This document shows positions 39,102 through 40,983 of a stretch of DNA of 40,983 nt, piece after piece (the stretch's first letter is position 1; every line of letters begins with the position of its first letter). Below the pieces are notes generated by a model, which saw only the letters and a list, made by a program, of their open reading frames with translations, searched no databases and was not told where the DNA came from. This stretch comes from Bacilli bacterium (GTDB lineage Bacteria; Bacillota_I; Bacilli_A; RF39; UBA660). A program made the position numbers and the translations under genes. Where the stretch lies: NCBI GenBank assembly GCA_017432665.1, contig JAFRIS010000007.1:1-40983 (forward strand), read 5' to 3'.

Positions 39102-39350
39102 ATGAATGTAATAGAATTAACAGAAGAAATAGTTAAGTCTTTAGTAATTAATACTGATGCTGTTAGTGTTAAAGAATTTCCTACAGATGATGAAGGAGTA
39201 ATACTTATTCAAGTAATGGTAGATGAAAGTGATATGGGTAGAGTTATTGGTAGAGAAGGAAGAACTGCTAATGCTATTCGCACCCTAGTTCAAGCTAGTA
39301 GTGCATTGCATGATAATAAGTATATTAAAATTGACATTGATAAATTCTAG
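39102..39350 (+). CDS. khpA: KH-domain RNA-binding protein KhpA (YlqC)
   Basis: An 82-residue KH-domain protein. The GxxG loop and surroundings 'DMGRVIGREGRTANAIRTLV' are diagnostic of KhpA/YlqC, which binds RNA, often with KhpB/Jag, in control of cell division and mRNA. Location directly after rpsP is conserved in Firmicutes. ylqD, rimM and trmD do not follow. Confidence 0.95.
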   Translation: MNVIELTEEIVKSLVINTDAVSVKEFPTDDEGVILIQVMVDESDMGRVIGREGRTANAIRTLVQASSALHDNKYIKIDIDKF

Positions 39351-39377
39351 AGAGTTATAAAGACTTTCTTTTTTTTG
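39349..39377 (+). terminator. Weak terminator after khpA
   Basis: GAGAGT and ACTTTC pair with one G-U around a short loop, with a T run after it. Confidence 0.55.
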
Positions 39378-39402
39378 TTTTTAGATGTATATGTGATATA
39401 CT
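39375..39402 (+). promoter_or_regulatory. Promoter of the secreted single-pass protein
   Basis: TTGTTT at 39375-39380 and TATACT at 39397-39402, spacer 16 nt; AGGTGAT precedes the ATG at 39422. Confidence 0.65.
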
Positions 39403-39421
39403 TGCTATAGTAGGTGATATT

Positions 39422-40738
39422 ATGAAGAAGTTTTTAGGTTTTGTAATAGTAGTACTTTTAATTTCTCCAATTATAGTTAATGCTGATATTGAAGATAATC
39501 ACTTATTAGATGTAAAAAAAGCAGATTCAACTGCTATAACTGTTGATAAAATTAAAAGTATAGAAAAAACTGAAGGTGCATATGGTCCACAGGGCTTTGA
39601 AGTTACGGATAAGTATTTTATTATTGCTCAAGTAATATTAGATGGGGAAGGAACTGTTGATAATCCTATCTTAGTATATGATAAGAATACTTTAGAATAT
39701 GTAAAAACTATTCATTATAATATTGGACATGGCGATGACATTTGTTATAACAGTGACACTCATGAATTATTATTTGTAAAATCTCATGATTCACAAACAA
39801 CACTAGTAGTGTTTGATTCTGATAAGTTAACTTTTAAAAAGAATATTGAAATTGATCCTGATGTACTTACAGCAGGTAGAGGATTAACTTATAATCCTGA
39901 AGAAAAACAATATATTATGACTAGTGGTACTTGGGGATATATATTTAATCAAGATTTCGAATTACAATCTAAGTTTGATTTGAGAATTCGTCAAATTGCT
40001 CAAAGTTTGGAGTTTTCAGATGAAAATATTTACTATAGTACTTATAGTTATATAAGTGGAGAAGTTACTTATCAAGTTGAATTTGAATCTTTTTATGCAG
40101 TTATTTATGTTTTTGATAAAACAGGTAAATATTTGCATACAGTTTATATTCCACAAATAGGTACTGACAAAGTTGAAATAGAAGGAACAGCTATTGATGA
40201 TAATGGAGATACTTATTTTGTATATAATAACTATACTACTGGTAAAATAGAAATATACAAGGCTGCATATGATAGAAGAAATAAAATTAGTTTTGATATA
40301 CCAATTAGTATAGATAATAAGCAAGTAAATAACACAATAACATTTAATGGCTATTATAAAAAAGAAAATAGTACCGATACTAAAAAACTAGTTTCAAAAG
40401 ATAGTAAGTTTAGCATTGACATTGACTTATATTTTATAGGAAATGAAAAGTATGAAATATACCAAACAAATGCTTCTGATAATGATGTTGAATTAGATAA
40501 GGAAGCAATAGTTGTTACTGTTACTAATAAATATGTTTTGGCAAAGAATAAAACGATTTCTACTTATGAACTTAGTAGAAAACAATTTAATAATAGTACA
40601 AAAGACATTTCTACTATAACAAATGTTCCTGATACCTTTAAAGGTAGAGGTATAATTGGATTAATAATTGGCATTATTTGTATTGTTTCAGCTAGTATAG
40701 TATGTTTTCCTATTTATAAGAAAAGAAAAGTAAACTAG
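39422..40738 (+). CDS. Secreted single-pass surface protein, propeller-like, unknown
   Basis: A 438-residue protein with a cleavable signal peptide (1-21, 'FVIVVLLISPIIVNAD'), a large extracellular domain and a C-terminal membrane helix (about 409-431) followed by KKRKVN. Residues 50-290 look like a beta-propeller or related repeat: strands with 'GPQGFEVTDKYFIIAQVIL', 'DICYNSDTHELLFVKSH', 'GLTYNPEEKQYIMTSGTWG', 'VEIEGTAIDDNGDTYFVYNN'. The C-terminal region (300-390) resembles a small Ig-like/DUF domain. The tail has no LPXTG-type motif. Related folds bind glycans or act as hydrolases, but I see no catalytic motif. Confidence 0.75.
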   Translation: MKKFLGFVIVVLLISPIIVNADIEDNHLLDVKKADSTAITVDKIKSIEKTEGAYGPQGFEVTDKYFIIAQVILDGEGTVDNPILVYDKNTLEYVKTIHYNIGHGDDICYNSDTHELLFVKSHDSQTTLVVFDSDKLTFKKNIEIDPDVLTAGRGLTYNPEEKQYIMTSGTWGYIFNQDFELQSKFDLRIRQIAQSLEFSDENIYYSTYSYISGEVTYQVEFESFYAVIYVFDKTGKYLHTVYIPQIGTDKVEIEGTAIDDNGDTYFVYNNYTTGKIEIYKAAYDRRNKISFDIPISIDNKQVNNTITFNGYYKKENSTDTKKLVSKDSKFSIDIDLYFIGNEKYEIYQTNASDNDVELDKEAIVVTVTNKYVLAKNKTISTYELSRKQFNNSTKDISTITNVPDTFKGRGIIGLIIGIICIVSASIVCFPIYKKRKVN

Positions 40739-40763
40739 GATAATAATTTACATTGTAAGAATT

Positions 40764-40793
40764 AGAAGGTCTACAAAGACTTTCTTTTTTTTT
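40764..40793 (+). terminator. Terminator after the secreted protein gene
   Basis: AGAAGGTCT and AGACTTTCT pair (one G-U) around ACAA, then a T run. A TATAAT -10-like box for uppS follows at 40804-40809. Confidence 0.85.
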
Positions 40794-40827
40794 GCCTTTG
40801 TTATATAATTTTAGTTGAGGTAACATT

Positions 40828-40983
40828 ATGGAAGAAAAGTTGATTATACCTAATCATGTTGGAATAATTATGGATGGAAATGGTAGATGGGCAGTAGAAA
40901 GAGGTAAGACTAGAACTTATGGTCATAAGACTGCTGTTTCTACTTTAAAAGATCTATGTGTTCATATGGTAGATGTAGGAGTA
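40828..40983 (+). CDS. uppS: Isoprenyl (undecaprenyl diphosphate) synthase, 5' part
   Basis: The first 52 codons of a cis-prenyltransferase, cut by the window end. 'IPNHVGIIMDGNGRWAVERG' and RTYGHKTAVSTL are the N-terminal signature, including the catalytic Asp and the phosphate-binding GNGRW. The enzyme makes undecaprenyl diphosphate, the lipid carrier for peptidoglycan and other wall polymers. ATG at 40828 follows GAGGTAAC. Confidence 0.93.
   Translation, partial: MEEKLIIPNHVGIIMDGNGRWAVERGKTRTYGHKTAVSTLKDLCVHMVDVGV

Overview
The window is strongly AT-rich with a preference for A/T-ending codons. It encodes a low-GC Gram-positive chromosome segment. Markers are a SUF operon of the SufC-D-S-U-B type, RNA polymerase omega, YlxM/Ffh, a YmcA-MiaB pair, PrsA, a T-box leader on serS, sortase, VanY, VanW and a phosphoglycerol-transferase-like enzyme. 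The cell-wall genes argue for a walled bacterium. My best guess is an uncultured gut-type Bacilli lineage related to the Mollicutes (RF39-like), but that is inference. TGA is almost unused as a stop: 1 of 47 complete genes, against 29 TAA and 17 TAG. Trp is always TGG in the recognisable proteins.

Layout. 1-5.2 kb: end of a small membrane protein, ylxM, a GNAT acetyltransferase, a HerA-like ATPase with a long disordered tail, ffh and rpoZ. 5.2-11.1 kb: recX, a polytopic GT-C-like membrane protein, then on the minus strand a PrsA-like foldase, a HIT protein and a membrane-anchored unknown; divergently, a WG-like/acidic/coiled-coil protein. 11.2-16.0 kb: the suf operon, with a very short SufD and an unknown gene between sufU and sufB. 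16.0-17.5 kb: two tandem paralogues of unknown function, each preceded by the same terminator-promoter module. 17.5-20.1 kb: ssb, a small unknown, a GNAT and a pyrimidine-nucleoside phosphorylase. 20.1-26.5 kb: a cell-surface region with a thioester (TQXA) protein, sortase, membrane protein, VanY, a degenerate SGNH protein, VanW and a lipoprotein. 26.6-32.5 kb: a zinc-ribbon membrane protein, a serine T-box operon (DUF1653 - DSRCP protein - serS), a minus-strand pair of unknowns and a YdjI-like SPFH protein. 32.5-36.3 kb: phosphoglycerol transferase, an ankyrin-like protein and a DUF6273-type surface protein with an odd 3' end. 36.3-40.98 kb: miaB-ymcA, a phospholipase-C-like protein (minus), rpsP-khpA, a secreted single-pass protein and the 5' part of uppS.

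The most striking signal is the last ~150 bp of the DUF6273-type gene (about 36104-36253). Codon choice switches abruptly to NNY codons inside a W/Y/N/S/F-rich tail ending in a conserved GVSPAFRIG-type motif. A small hairpin with a 4-nt loop follows directly. This looks like the variable repeat of a diversity-generating retroelement or a recombining cassette, although no reverse transcriptase or template repeat lies in the window. Other points of interest are an SGNH-fold protein that has lost its catalytic residues, a terminator-like hairpin inside the start of the sortase gene, and -35 boxes sitting in terminator loops ahead of the tandem paralogues. Most genes have compact leaders: a terminator, then a promoter, then a Shine-Dalgarno a few bases after the predicted transcription start.
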